64,000 nt of DNA, taken from Gallionella sp. Lineage in GTDB: Bacteria; Pseudomonadota; Gammaproteobacteria; Burkholderiales; Gallionellaceae. The notes below the pieces were generated by a model that was not told the origin of the DNA, did not search any database, and saw only the letters and a program-made list of their open reading frames with translations. The DNA is taken from contig JALNYK010000016.1 in assembly GCA_023229845.1 (NCBI GenBank), positions 4,040-68,039 on the forward strand, read 5' to 3'. Both the position numbers and the translations under genes were made by a program. Position 1 is the first letter of the stretch. Every line of letters begins with the position of its first letter. This document shows, in pieces, positions 26,266-34,188 of the stretch.

Positions 26266-27554
26266 CAGGCGGTGAGACTGACCATGCCGCCCATGTAGGG
26301 ACGCAAGACTTCAGGAATGCGCACGCTGCCGTCGGCCTGCTGGCAATTCTCTAAAACAGCCACCAGCGTGCGACCGACCGCGAGGCCGGAACCGTTCAGC
26401 GTGTGCAGCAACTCCGGCTTGCCCTGCGCGTTGCGGAAGCGCGCCTGCATACGGCGCGCCTGGAAGGCCTCGAAGTTGGAACAGGAAGAAATCTCGCGAT
26501 AGGTGTTCTGCGCCGGCAGCCATACCTCGATGTCGTAGGTGGTCGCGGCGGAGAAGCCCATGTCGCCGGTGCACAGTTTCACCACGCGGTACGGCAGGCC
26601 GAGCTTCTGCAGGATGGTCTCGGCGTGGCCGAGCAATTGCTCCAGCGCCGCATACGAGTCCTCCGGGCGCACCATCTGCACCAGCTCCACCTTGTCAAAC
26701 TGGTGCTGGCGTATCATGCCGCGCGTGTCGCGCCCGTAGGAGCCCGCCTCGGAACGGAAGCAGGGCGTATGCGCGACGAACTTCATCGGCAGTTTTTCCA
26801 GCGCCACGATCTCGTCGCGCACGATGTTGGTCACCGGCACTTCGGCGGTGGGGATCAGGTAGAAATTCTCCTCGCCCTCGCCCATCTGGCGCGGCACCTT
26901 GAACAGGTCTTCCTCGAACTTCGGCAACTGCCCGGTGCCGCGCATCGAAGCGGCGTTCACCAGATACGGCACATAAGTCTCGGTGTAGCCGTGCTGCTCG
27001 GTGTGCGTGTCCAGCATGAACTGCGCGAGCGCGCGATGCAGCCGCGCCAGCGGGCCTTTCAGCAGCATGAAGCGCGCGCCGGAGATCTTCGCGGCGGTCT
27101 CGAAATCCAGCCCGCCCAGGCCCTCGCCCAGACTGACGTGATCCTGCACCTCGAAACCGAACTGCGGGATGTCGCCGACGCGGCACACCTCGACGTTGTC
27201 CGCCTCCGACTTGCCGACCGGCACGCTCTCGTGCGGCGTGTTCGGGATCACCGCGAGAAACGCATCCATCTCCTGCAACACCAGCGGCAGCTTGGCTTCG
27301 AGCTGTTTCAGTTCTTCGCCCAGCGCGCCCACTTCGGCCATGATCGCCGTGGTGTCCTCGCCCTTGGCCTTGGCTAGTCCGATCAGTTTGGACGATGCAT
27401 TGCGCTTGGCTTGCAACTCCTGCGTACGTGTCTGAATGGTCTTGCGCTCGGCTTCCAGTTGCTCGAACTTGGCGGTGTCCAGCACGTAGCCGCGTGTCGC
27501 CAATCGTGCGGTCACTGCGACCAAGTCGTTGCGTAGTGCTTGTATGTCTAACAT
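26265..27554 (-). CDS. serS: Serine--tRNA ligase
   Basis: SerS charges tRNA-Ser, and the same window holds a tRNA-Ser gene. The 429-residue protein starts MLDIQALRNDLVAVTARLATRG, followed by a long helical tRNA-binding arm (about 30-100). The class II core has FMLLKGPLARLHRALAQFMLD, TAEVPVTNI, CFRSEAGSYGRDTRGMIRQHQFDKVELV, and SSCSNFEAFQARRM. I chose ATG 27554 because AGGAG lies 6 bases upstream. The upstream DNA is almost entirely a palindromic element, which leaves only about 12 bases of leader before the start codon. Confidence 0.97.
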   Translation of the reverse strand: MLDIQALRNDLVAVTARLATRGYVLDTAKFEQLEAERKTIQTRTQELQAKRNASSKLIGLAKAKGEDTTAIMAEVGALGEELKQLEAKLPLVLQEMDAFLAVIPNTPHESVPVGKSEADNVEVCRVGDIPQFGFEVQDHVSLGEGLGGLDFETAAKISGARFMLLKGPLARLHRALAQFMLDTHTEQHGYTETYVPYLVNAASMRGTGQLPKFEEDLFKVPRQMGEGEENFYLIPTAEVPVTNIVRDEIVALEKLPMKFVAHTPCFRSEAGSYGRDTRGMIRQHQFDKVELVQMVRPEDSYAALEQLLGHAETILQKLGLPYRVVKLCTGDMGFSAATTYDIEVWLPAQNTYREISSCSNFEAFQARRMQARFRNAQGKPELLHTLNGSGLAVGRTLVAVLENCQQADGSVRIPEVLRPYMGGMVSLTA

Positions 27555-27566
27555 CTCTGCTCCTGA

Positions 27567-27658
27567 GTAGGTCGGGTTAGCAGCTTTATCGCGTAACCCG
27601 ACGTTGAATTCCAATCGACTAAGCCTTTGTCGGGTTGCGCTACGCTAACCCGACCTAC
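27567..27658. repeat. GTAG-ended palindrome between rarA and serS
   Basis: The element starts GTAGGTCGGGTTAG at 27567 and ends CTAACCCGACCTAC at 27658, with inner GTAACCCGAC and GTCGGGTTGCGC arms. The TAG inside its terminal GTAG (minus strand, 27655-27657) is the rarA stop codon. It fills nearly all of the space between rarA and serS. Confidence 0.92.
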
Positions 27659-28965
27659 GTTTTCTTTGCTTTTTCGTCCAGCTCGCGCAGATGCGCCAGC
27701 TTCTCCGCAATCTTCGCTTCCAGACCGCGCCCGGTGGGTTCGTAGAAACTCACTGCCGGCATGCCGTCCGGGAAGTAGTTCTCGCCCGCCGCATAACCGC
27801 CCGCCTCGTCGTGCGCGTAGCGGTAGTCGCGGCCGTAATCCAGCTGTTTCATCAACTTGGTCGGCGCATTGCGCAGATGCAACGGCACTTCGCGCGAACC
27901 GTCCTTCGCCACGAAAGCGCGGGCGGCATTATACGCGACGTACCCGGCGTTCGACTTCGCCGCGACCGCGAGATACAGCACCGCCTGCGCCAGCGCCAGT
28001 TCGCCCTCCGGCGAACCGAGGCGCTCGTAGGTCGCAGCGGCATCGTTGCACAACTGAATCGCGCGCGGATCGGCCAGGCCGATGTCTTCCCACGCCATGC
28101 GCACGATGCGGCGCGAGAGGTAACGCGGGTCGGCGCCGCCGTCGAGCATGCGCACCAGCCAGTACAGCGCCGCATCGGGGTTGGAGCCGCGCACCGATTT
28201 GTGCAGCGCGGAGATCTGGTCGTAGAAGGCTTCGCCGCCCTTGTCGAAGCGGCGCAGCTTCTGCGCCAGCGTGGCGTCCAGGAATCCAGTGTCGATGTCG
28301 TTCACGCCGGCCGCCTCGGCGGCGGTCTGCAACTGTTCCAGCACGTTCAGCAAACGGCGGGCATCGCCGTCGGCATAACCGATCACCCGCTCCTTCGCCG
28401 CCGCATCGAACGAAATTCCCTGCAGCGCGACCTGCTGTGCCCGCTCGAACAATTGTCCCATCTCGGCTTCGGACAAGGATTGCAGCACATAAACCTGCGC
28501 GCGCGACAGCAGCGCGTTGTTCAACTCGAACGACGGATTCTCGGTGGTCGCGCCGATGAAAGTGACCAGCCCCTGTTCGACGAACGGCAGGAAGGCATCC
28601 TGCTGCGACTTGTTGAAACGGTGAACTTCGTCGACGAACAGTATCGTGTGGCGGCCGCTCTGCTGCAGCGTCAGTTCGGCCTGCGCGATCGCCTCGCGGA
28701 TATCCTTCACGCCGGACAGCACCGCCGACAACGGCACGAACTCGGCATCGAACGCCGACGCCATCAGCCGCGCCAGCGTGGTCTTGCCCACCCCCGGCGG
28801 CCCCCACAGAATCATCGAGTGCAGCTTGCCGGACTGGAACGCGAGACGCAGCGGCTTGCCCCCGCCCAGCAGGTGCGACTGCCCGATGACTTCGTCTATA
28901 TGCTTGGGGCGCAGCCGCTCTGCGAGCGGCGCGGCAGGCTGGTTGGGGGCGAAGAGGTCAGACAT
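27655..28965 (-). CDS. rarA: Replication-associated recombination protein RarA (MgsA)
   Basis: RarA is a clamp-loader-like AAA+ ATPase acting at stalled replication forks. The 436-residue protein starts MSDLFAPNQPAAPLAERLRPKHIDEVIGQSHLL. It has Walker A GPPGVGKTTLA near residue 55, Walker B ILFVDEVHRFNKSQQDAFLPF, and sensor I GATTENPSFELN. The C-terminal tetramerisation domain includes SALHKSVRGSNPDAALYWLVRML and GRDYRYAHDEAGGYAAGENYFPD. The start overlaps the stop of the KilA-N gene by 8 bases. The stop TAG comes from the repeat element at 27567. In many proteobacteria rarA directly follows lolA; here a restriction module lies between. Confidence 0.96.
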   Translation of the reverse strand: MSDLFAPNQPAAPLAERLRPKHIDEVIGQSHLLGGGKPLRLAFQSGKLHSMILWGPPGVGKTTLARLMASAFDAEFVPLSAVLSGVKDIREAIAQAELTLQQSGRHTILFVDEVHRFNKSQQDAFLPFVEQGLVTFIGATTENPSFELNNALLSRAQVYVLQSLSEAEMGQLFERAQQVALQGISFDAAAKERVIGYADGDARRLLNVLEQLQTAAEAAGVNDIDTGFLDATLAQKLRRFDKGGEAFYDQISALHKSVRGSNPDAALYWLVRMLDGGADPRYLSRRIVRMAWEDIGLADPRAIQLCNDAAATYERLGSPEGELALAQAVLYLAVAAKSNAGYVAYNAARAFVAKDGSREVPLHLRNAPTKLMKQLDYGRDYRYAHDEAGGYAAGENYFPDGMPAVSFYEPTGRGLEAKIAEKLAHLRELDEKAKKT

Positions 28966-29812
28966 CTTTTACGGACTTCCCGACCTTTTTATCTGAAATC
29001 GTCAGTTGCTTGACTAGCGAACTGCTCAACAACGACTGCATCTGGCTAATAGCGATCGTGTTCAACTGCGTCAGACGTGTGGGCTGGTCTAGCCCTTGAT
29101 GTATCAACACCGCATTGATGCTTTCCAGATTCGACAACACCACCAACTGTTCTAACGTAGCGAGGTCGCGCATATTGCCAGTCTCATCTGGATTCGCTTG
29201 CCGCCACTGCGCAGCGGTGAGGCCGAACAAAGCAACATTCAGCAAATCCGCTTCGCTGGCGTAGATGACACCTGTCTGCGCCTTGGTCAAACGCGGCGGA
29301 ATCAAGCGCTCCTTGATGGCATCTGTATGAATCTTGTAATTGACCTTGGCGAGGGTACGCTGAAAGCTCCACTCCAGCGATTTCAAACTGGCCTCTTCGT
29401 CCTTGAGGCGCTGGAATTCCTTGATGAGGTAAAGCTTGAACTCAGGACTTAGCCATGAGCCGAACTCGAAGGCAATATCTCGATGGGCATAGGTTCCGCC
29501 GTAACGCCCCGCTTTCGCATAGAGGCCAACCGCCCCCGTGGCATCGATCCATTTCTTGGCAGACAAGAAAAAGCTATTGCGCCCCGCCTCGTTTCTAATT
29601 CCCTCGAATTTGGGGGAATTAAAACCGGGATTATTGAGTTGTTCCCACACACCCAGGAACAACACCGTATCCTTGTTCTTCAGCCATTGCTCGATCAAGG
29701 CACTCCCGCCATCAAAATTTCTGACCATGTCGGTGAGCGAGATGTAATCCTGTTCATGCCGGGTGACAATGGACACATCGGCACCTTGCACTGTAATGAT
29801 GCGGCTCTTCAT
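28958..29812 (-). CDS. KilA-N domain protein linked to the type IIG enzyme
   Basis: The 284-residue protein has a KilA-N domain at about 1-130: EQDYISLTDMVRNF, ALIEQWLKNKDTVLFLGVWEQLNNPGFN, and AKAGRYGGTYAHRDIAFEFGSWLSPEFKLYLIKEFQRLKDEE. KilA-N is a DNA-binding fold of phages and large DNA viruses. The C-terminal half (130-284) includes LTKAQTGVIYASEADLLNVALFGLTAAQWRQANP and an ANP-NMRD stretch, and I know no function for it. The ATG overlaps the stop of the restriction enzyme gene by 4 bases and its stop overlaps rarA by 8. A role as regulator or accessory factor of the restriction-modification protein is an inference from this linkage. Confidence 0.87.
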   Translation of the reverse strand: MKSRIITVQGADVSIVTRHEQDYISLTDMVRNFDGGSALIEQWLKNKDTVLFLGVWEQLNNPGFNSPKFEGIRNEAGRNSFFLSAKKWIDATGAVGLYAKAGRYGGTYAHRDIAFEFGSWLSPEFKLYLIKEFQRLKDEEASLKSLEWSFQRTLAKVNYKIHTDAIKERLIPPRLTKAQTGVIYASEADLLNVALFGLTAAQWRQANPDETGNMRDLATLEQLVVLSNLESINAVLIHQGLDQPTRLTQLNTIAISQMQSLLSSSLVKQLTISDKKVGKSVKDV

Positions 29813-32800
29813 TCAACGCCTCCCGTCATCGCCGGAGACTGTTGTGCCGTAGTACCTTCAACGAGGGCGATTTCTTCGGGGGTTAAGCCATACAGCGCAT
29901 AAACCAACTGGTCTATTTCGTTTTCTAGGTTGCTAGTATCCATCTGTGGATTAGCCATTTTAGCAAGGCTGATTTTGTCAGCCCAGTTCTCAACTTTTTC
30001 TTTGGACTCCCGAGAAATATTTTTTGGTATTGGCAAGTTACCAATTAACTCTGGAGAAATGTTGATGCCCCCACCCATTGAGGCGCTCTTATGAGATTCG
30101 GATAAATAGAATGACAAAAATCTGGAGTTAATTAATGCAAGCAAAACCTTGAGGCCGTACCCTTCTTCCTTTGCAAGTGCTATGCGAGTTGTTTTACCAG
30201 CCAAATATTCATCGCCTTTTATATCCAGAAAACCTCTCAAGTATCTCATCCCCGTAACAACAACTTTAGGCTGAAACATTACGCTTGCCTTGTTAGGAAA
30301 TTGAGCTTTGTAATCCATACGGGTTACAACAGGATTTCCATATTTTTCTTTTAGATAGCTGGTACTACTTTCACCCCACCTTGAGAAATATTTTTGCACC
30401 GTTCCAGTTGTAACAAGTTTTGCTACTCCTGCCTCTTGTTCGTTTTCCAGGTTGTGAACCAATTCCTTAATTAAATATGCATCGGCTGTAGACGCACTAT
30501 CATGTATCTCGTAGTGTTCAGACAACTTAATGGTTTTCTGTGCAATGCTCTGCAAAAAAGTAAAGCATTTCGAAGTAATGGGACTAAGCGGTTCAATACA
30601 TTCTATGTTGTCGATCTCATTTTCAAATTCAGTTTCAAAACTATTTGAATATTTTTTTATGACAACGTTCTTTTCTGTGGTGTCAAAAAACACCACGATT
30701 GCCGAAACACCCGCTTCAGCAAAAACTTCGACCTCTGAAAAATCAAGCAACTGAATTAAGGTTCCCTTGTAAGTATTTCTTGATTCTGTTGAGTATGGTG
30801 CTCCCAGCCACTTGTTTGGAATGATTAATGAAACAAGCTGCGATGGGCATATCCGATGACATAGCTCTATAAATGGCACAAACAAGTCCCAGTTCCCTTT
30901 GGTCGTTGCGTAGGTTTTAGCGTAATACTCCCTTGCCTCTGTCATTGTTTTGGCCATTGTTTCAGAATCAATATAAGGGGGGTTTCCGACTGCCACATCA
31001 AACCCCTCAAACGCTCCCTCGTCATTCAATACTTCAGGAAATTCAAAGCGCCATTCAAAAGCGTTTTCGTAAATCTTGTTGTTCTTGATCTCTTCGATCT
31101 CGGCATTCAATTTGTCAAATTGCAGCTTCAGCCTTTCCTGCTTTTGCTTCCTTTCCTTTTTTTCTTTGGCCGATTCTTCAAGCAGGGTTTGCGGCAGCCC
31201 CAAGAGCTTAAGCTCCGCCCGCATGTTCTCCAGCTTCTTGGCTTTGGGGTCGTGATATAAAATTTCGGTGCGGAAATCGTTTTTGATTTCCGCAATCACC
31301 CGTTCCATTTCGCGCTTCTGTTCTTTGCTGGCGGCGTTACGGTAGGTATCCACCGCCTTTCTGTAGTCAGCCAAAGTCAATTTGCTTTTCTTCAAAGCAT
31401 CTTTTAAGTCTGCATCCAGCGCAAAGCGGCTGATAAGCGAGTTACCGACTTTGATATTTATATCGATGTTAGGCAATGTTTCGAGTTGCCCATCGTTGTT
31501 GTAATAGGCGTTTTTCAGCAACTCAATCCACAGGCGCAGACGGCATATCTTGACGGAGTTGGGGTTGATGTCCACGCCGAACAGGCAGTTCTCGATGAGG
31601 GTCTGCTTTTCGTTGAACAGCGTTTTCTGGATGCGCGCACTTTCCGGGTTGCTCGGGTTGTAAGTGAATTCGTCGCCCTCTTCATCCCGGACAATCAGCT
31701 CGTCATTGGTGACTGAAATTGAATAATTCTTAAGTCGCTTACCTTCGCTATCTTGCAGGATACCAAGCTCGCTTTTAATGGCAATCAACTCATTGAGCGC
31801 GGACACCAGGAAATGTCCCGATCCGACGGCAGGGTCGCAAATTTTCAGGCTGTTGATGATGGTGTTGGCTTCAGCCCGATCTTCGATTTTGTTGTAAAGG
31901 TCGGTGAGGTTTTTGCAATCCCAACTCTTCGCTTCGTTAAATTTTTGCACCACTGCGCGCCGCAATGTCTCGCGGCACATATACATGGTGATGAAGCCGG
32001 GCGTGAAGAACGATCCATCTTTGTAGCCATTGATCTTTTCAAAGATCAACCCCAGCACGGAGGCATTAATCAGCGCCTTGTTGTCGTCCTTAAGCTCATC
32101 ACTGCCTTCACTGGCAAAGTCGTAGGCATCCAGAAAGGCAAACAGGTATTCGAGCGTATTCAACCCGCCTGCTCTACGTTTCCCCTTAGTGTCTTTAAGT
32201 ACGGTTGCAGAATATAGCGGCAAGACAATCTCGCCAGCCAGGTTGCCGATATTGAGAGTTCTTCTCTCTATTTCGGTCGGCTCGAACAATGAGCTATTTA
32301 AATAGGGGACTTTGGTGAATGCCCGCTTGATCTCTTCTTCGCGTTCGTCCGGCTTCCGCGCCAATACCGCGAAGAATAAATTATCCAAATCATCAAAACT
32401 TCTGATTCTCTGATAATTGAGAAAGGCATAAGACATATCACCTTTGTGATAGGAAATTAGCTGTGCTTCAAGCAGCTTGAGAAATAGAACCCGATTAACC
32501 CACGTGATGACCAGTTCCAGCCCGACGTTAAACAGCTGATCTTTTGTAGTATCGCCGTACAAGCTTGGCTTATCGAAATTGCGCAGCTTGTCCAAAGCAT
32601 CCAATTTGGCGATAGCGTTTTCCAACAGCGAAGCACGATTACGACCACCTTCCTGTTTTCGCTGGATGAGCTTTTTGCTGCCGTCTTTCACTTCGATCAA
32701 GCCGATGATGTGTAGCAATTCCGAATAAAAATCTTTATTCAGGCTATTGCTATCATTAGCAAATGGCAGCTTGAGCAGGTGTTCAGGCGAAAACACCTTA

Positions 32801-33462
32801 AATAAGACAATAAGTTTTTTGTCGCTACTCTTTTCACGCAAGTCGAAGTGTGTAACTTCGACGTCACCCATCTTTTCGATCGCGGGCTTGGCAATTTCTT
32901 TGTAGAAAAAGTCTGTCGTATTGCCCGACAAGCGCCCAGCCTCAAAGTCATTGAACTGTTTGATCAGTACCGAATTGTTCGCAAAGGCTTTCTCGAATAC
33001 ATGCGCATCAAAAACAAACCACTCGTATCCATTCGTGATAATGAGATGCTTTACGGCGTAATTCTTGTCCATGATGCGCAGGCGTTCGCGCAGGTAATAC
33101 AGCACCAGCTCCTGCATCGCTTTGACATTGAGATTATCCAGCGCAGGCATTTCCGCTTGGTTAGTCGGGCGTTTTGCCTCAATGATTACACCTACCGAAT
33201 CCGTGGGCGATTTGCCGTTATGGATAACCAGATCAATTCGATCACTGGTATTAATGAAGTAGGTAGGAAACTTAAACGCGTATTTCAGAAAGTCGGAGAT
33301 ATGGTTCTTGTAATGCTCTTCGCTTTCGCCTGGACTGCCTTTTATGTGCTCTACAAGTTCAGATAATTTGGTCTTGAATTGCTCGAATTGCTCCCGCCCC
33401 GGCTTGACTTTCAGCAATGCCGGAGAAAGTGATTTGCTTGGCGTTTTAGGTATGCAAGCCAT
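29809..33462 (-). CDS. Type IIG restriction-modification protein (Eco57I-like)
   Basis: One 1217-residue chain seems to combine cutting, methylation and recognition. A PD-(D/E)xK-type nuclease pattern lies near the N-terminus (RIDLVIHN, Asp77; VGVIIEAKRP, Glu95 and Lys97). A helical region follows. The N6-adenine methyltransferase has SAM-binding motif I DPAVGSGHFLVSAL (543-556), FGVDINP (628-634) and motif IV NPPY (827-830). The region after about 850 is a probable target recognition domain ending NRFLSFYL-like and SPELIGNLPIPK sequence. A coiled-coil stretch (about 755-800) precedes motif IV. Base composition is distinctly AT-rich, most strongly in the C-terminal third. It starts 5 bases after the lolA stop. 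BREX PglX is the alternative, but the nuclease-like N-terminus argues for type IIG. Confidence 0.9.
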   Translation of the reverse strand: MACIPKTPSKSLSPALLKVKPGREQFEQFKTKLSELVEHIKGSPGESEEHYKNHISDFLKYAFKFPTYFINTSDRIDLVIHNGKSPTDSVGVIIEAKRPTNQAEMPALDNLNVKAMQELVLYYLRERLRIMDKNYAVKHLIITNGYEWFVFDAHVFEKAFANNSVLIKQFNDFEAGRLSGNTTDFFYKEIAKPAIEKMGDVEVTHFDLREKSSDKKLIVLFKVFSPEHLLKLPFANDSNSLNKDFYSELLHIIGLIEVKDGSKKLIQRKQEGGRNRASLLENAIAKLDALDKLRNFDKPSLYGDTTKDQLFNVGLELVITWVNRVLFLKLLEAQLISYHKGDMSYAFLNYQRIRSFDDLDNLFFAVLARKPDEREEEIKRAFTKVPYLNSSLFEPTEIERRTLNIGNLAGEIVLPLYSATVLKDTKGKRRAGGLNTLEYLFAFLDAYDFASEGSDELKDDNKALINASVLGLIFEKINGYKDGSFFTPGFITMYMCRETLRRAVVQKFNEAKSWDCKNLTDLYNKIEDRAEANTIINSLKICDPAVGSGHFLVSALNELIAIKSELGILQDSEGKRLKNYSISVTNDELIVRDEEGDEFTYNPSNPESARIQKTLFNEKQTLIENCLFGVDINPNSVKICRLRLWIELLKNAYYNNDGQLETLPNIDINIKVGNSLISRFALDADLKDALKKSKLTLADYRKAVDTYRNAASKEQKREMERVIAEIKNDFRTEILYHDPKAKKLENMRAELKLLGLPQTLLEESAKEKKERKQKQERLKLQFDKLNAEIEEIKNNKIYENAFEWRFEFPEVLNDEGAFEGFDVAVGNPPYIDSETMAKTMTEAREYYAKTYATTKGNWDLFVPFIELCHRICPSQLVSLIIPNKWLGAPYSTESRNTYKGTLIQLLDFSEVEVFAEAGVSAIVVFFDTTEKNVVIKKYSNSFETEFENEIDNIECIEPLSPITSKCFTFLQSIAQKTIKLSEHYEIHDSASTADAYLIKELVHNLENEQEAGVAKLVTTGTVQKYFSRWGESSTSYLKEKYGNPVVTRMDYKAQFPNKASVMFQPKVVVTGMRYLRGFLDIKGDEYLAGKTTRIALAKEEGYGLKVLLALINSRFLSFYLSESHKSASMGGGINISPELIGNLPIPKNISRESKEKVENWADKISLAKMANPQMDTSNLENEIDQLVYALYGLTPEEIALVEGTTAQQSPAMTGGVE

Positions 33463-33467
33463 TTAGA

Positions 33468-34085
33468 TTATTCGCTCAGCACATCCGCGCCCTTCGGCGG
33501 CACGAACTTGAACAGGGATGGCGAGAGTGGCGGGTTACGTTTCAGGCCGGAGAATCGCAGCACGGTCTTGTGGCCGAACTGGTCGTTCAGTTCCATGACC
33601 ACCAGTTCCGCCTGTGCATCGAACGCCATCAGGATGCCGCTGAAGCTGCTGTCCTGTGCCCTGGGCGTGGCCTTCAGCCAGTCCAGACCGTCCTGGGTGC
33701 CGCTCTCCTTCAGCGTGAAACCGCGCTCGATCTCGTTGCTGCCGGACAACAGCGCCGCCGGGCTGCTGCCCAGCGCGGCATCCAGCTTACGCACCGTGAC
33801 TTGATTCAGGTCGGCGTCGTATAGCCAGAACTTCGCGCCATCGCCGACGATGAGTTGTTCGTAGGGCTTATGGTAAGTCCAGCGGAACTTGCCGGGACGC
33901 ACGAACTGCATCGTGCCGGACGCGCTCTGGATGCGCTTGCCGCTCTGGTCCAACACCACTTGAGTGAAGTCGGCCTGCGCGGAACGCGTAGCGGCGATGA
34001 ATTCCTTGAGCTTGTCTATGCCGCCGGCATGAGCTGTAGCGGCACACAGGAAAATCGAGAGTCCGATAAGAAGTTTTTTATACAT
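33468..34085 (-). CDS. lolA: Outer-membrane lipoprotein carrier protein LolA
   Basis: LolA carries lipoproteins across the periplasm from LolCDE to LolB. I chose ATG 34085 (MYKKLLIGLSIFLCAATAHA), a typical cleavable signal peptide, giving 205 residues; the frame continues upstream only through a repeat. The mature part has SAQADFTQVVLDQSGKRIQSASGTMQFVRPGKFRWTYHKPYEQLIVGDG, a clear LolA block, and ends FKFVPPKGADVLSE. It is located between ftsK and the inserted restriction gene, in the conserved ftsK-lolA-rarA order. Confidence 0.95.
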   Translation of the reverse strand: MYKKLLIGLSIFLCAATAHAGGIDKLKEFIAATRSAQADFTQVVLDQSGKRIQSASGTMQFVRPGKFRWTYHKPYEQLIVGDGAKFWLYDADLNQVTVRKLDAALGSSPAALLSGSNEIERGFTLKESGTQDGLDWLKATPRAQDSSFSGILMAFDAQAELVVMELNDQFGHKTVLRFSGLKRNPPLSPSLFKFVPPKGADVLSE

Positions 34086-34101
34086 GCTCAATATCCGGGT
34101 T

Positions 34102-34188
34102 GGGGAAGGGCGAAGAGGGAAGGGAGAAGGGTAAAAAACCGTGCGCACCGCGCAGCCACCCTTCCCCCTTATCCCTTCACCCTTCCCG
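34102..34188. repeat. GGGAAGGG/CCCTTCCC inverted repeat between ftsK and lolA
   Basis: A purine-rich arm (34102-34131, repeated GGGAAGGG) faces a pyrimidine-rich arm (34159-34187). The repeat reaches into the 3' end of ftsK and supplies its last codons and its TGA stop (34177-34179). Mirror-like purine tracts of this kind could also form unusual DNA structures. Confidence 0.7.

Noticed and set aside
28958..33462. BREX or DISARM system around the methyltransferase
   Set aside because: None of the other BREX or DISARM genes is present; the protein has its own nuclease-like N-terminus, so type IIG fits better.
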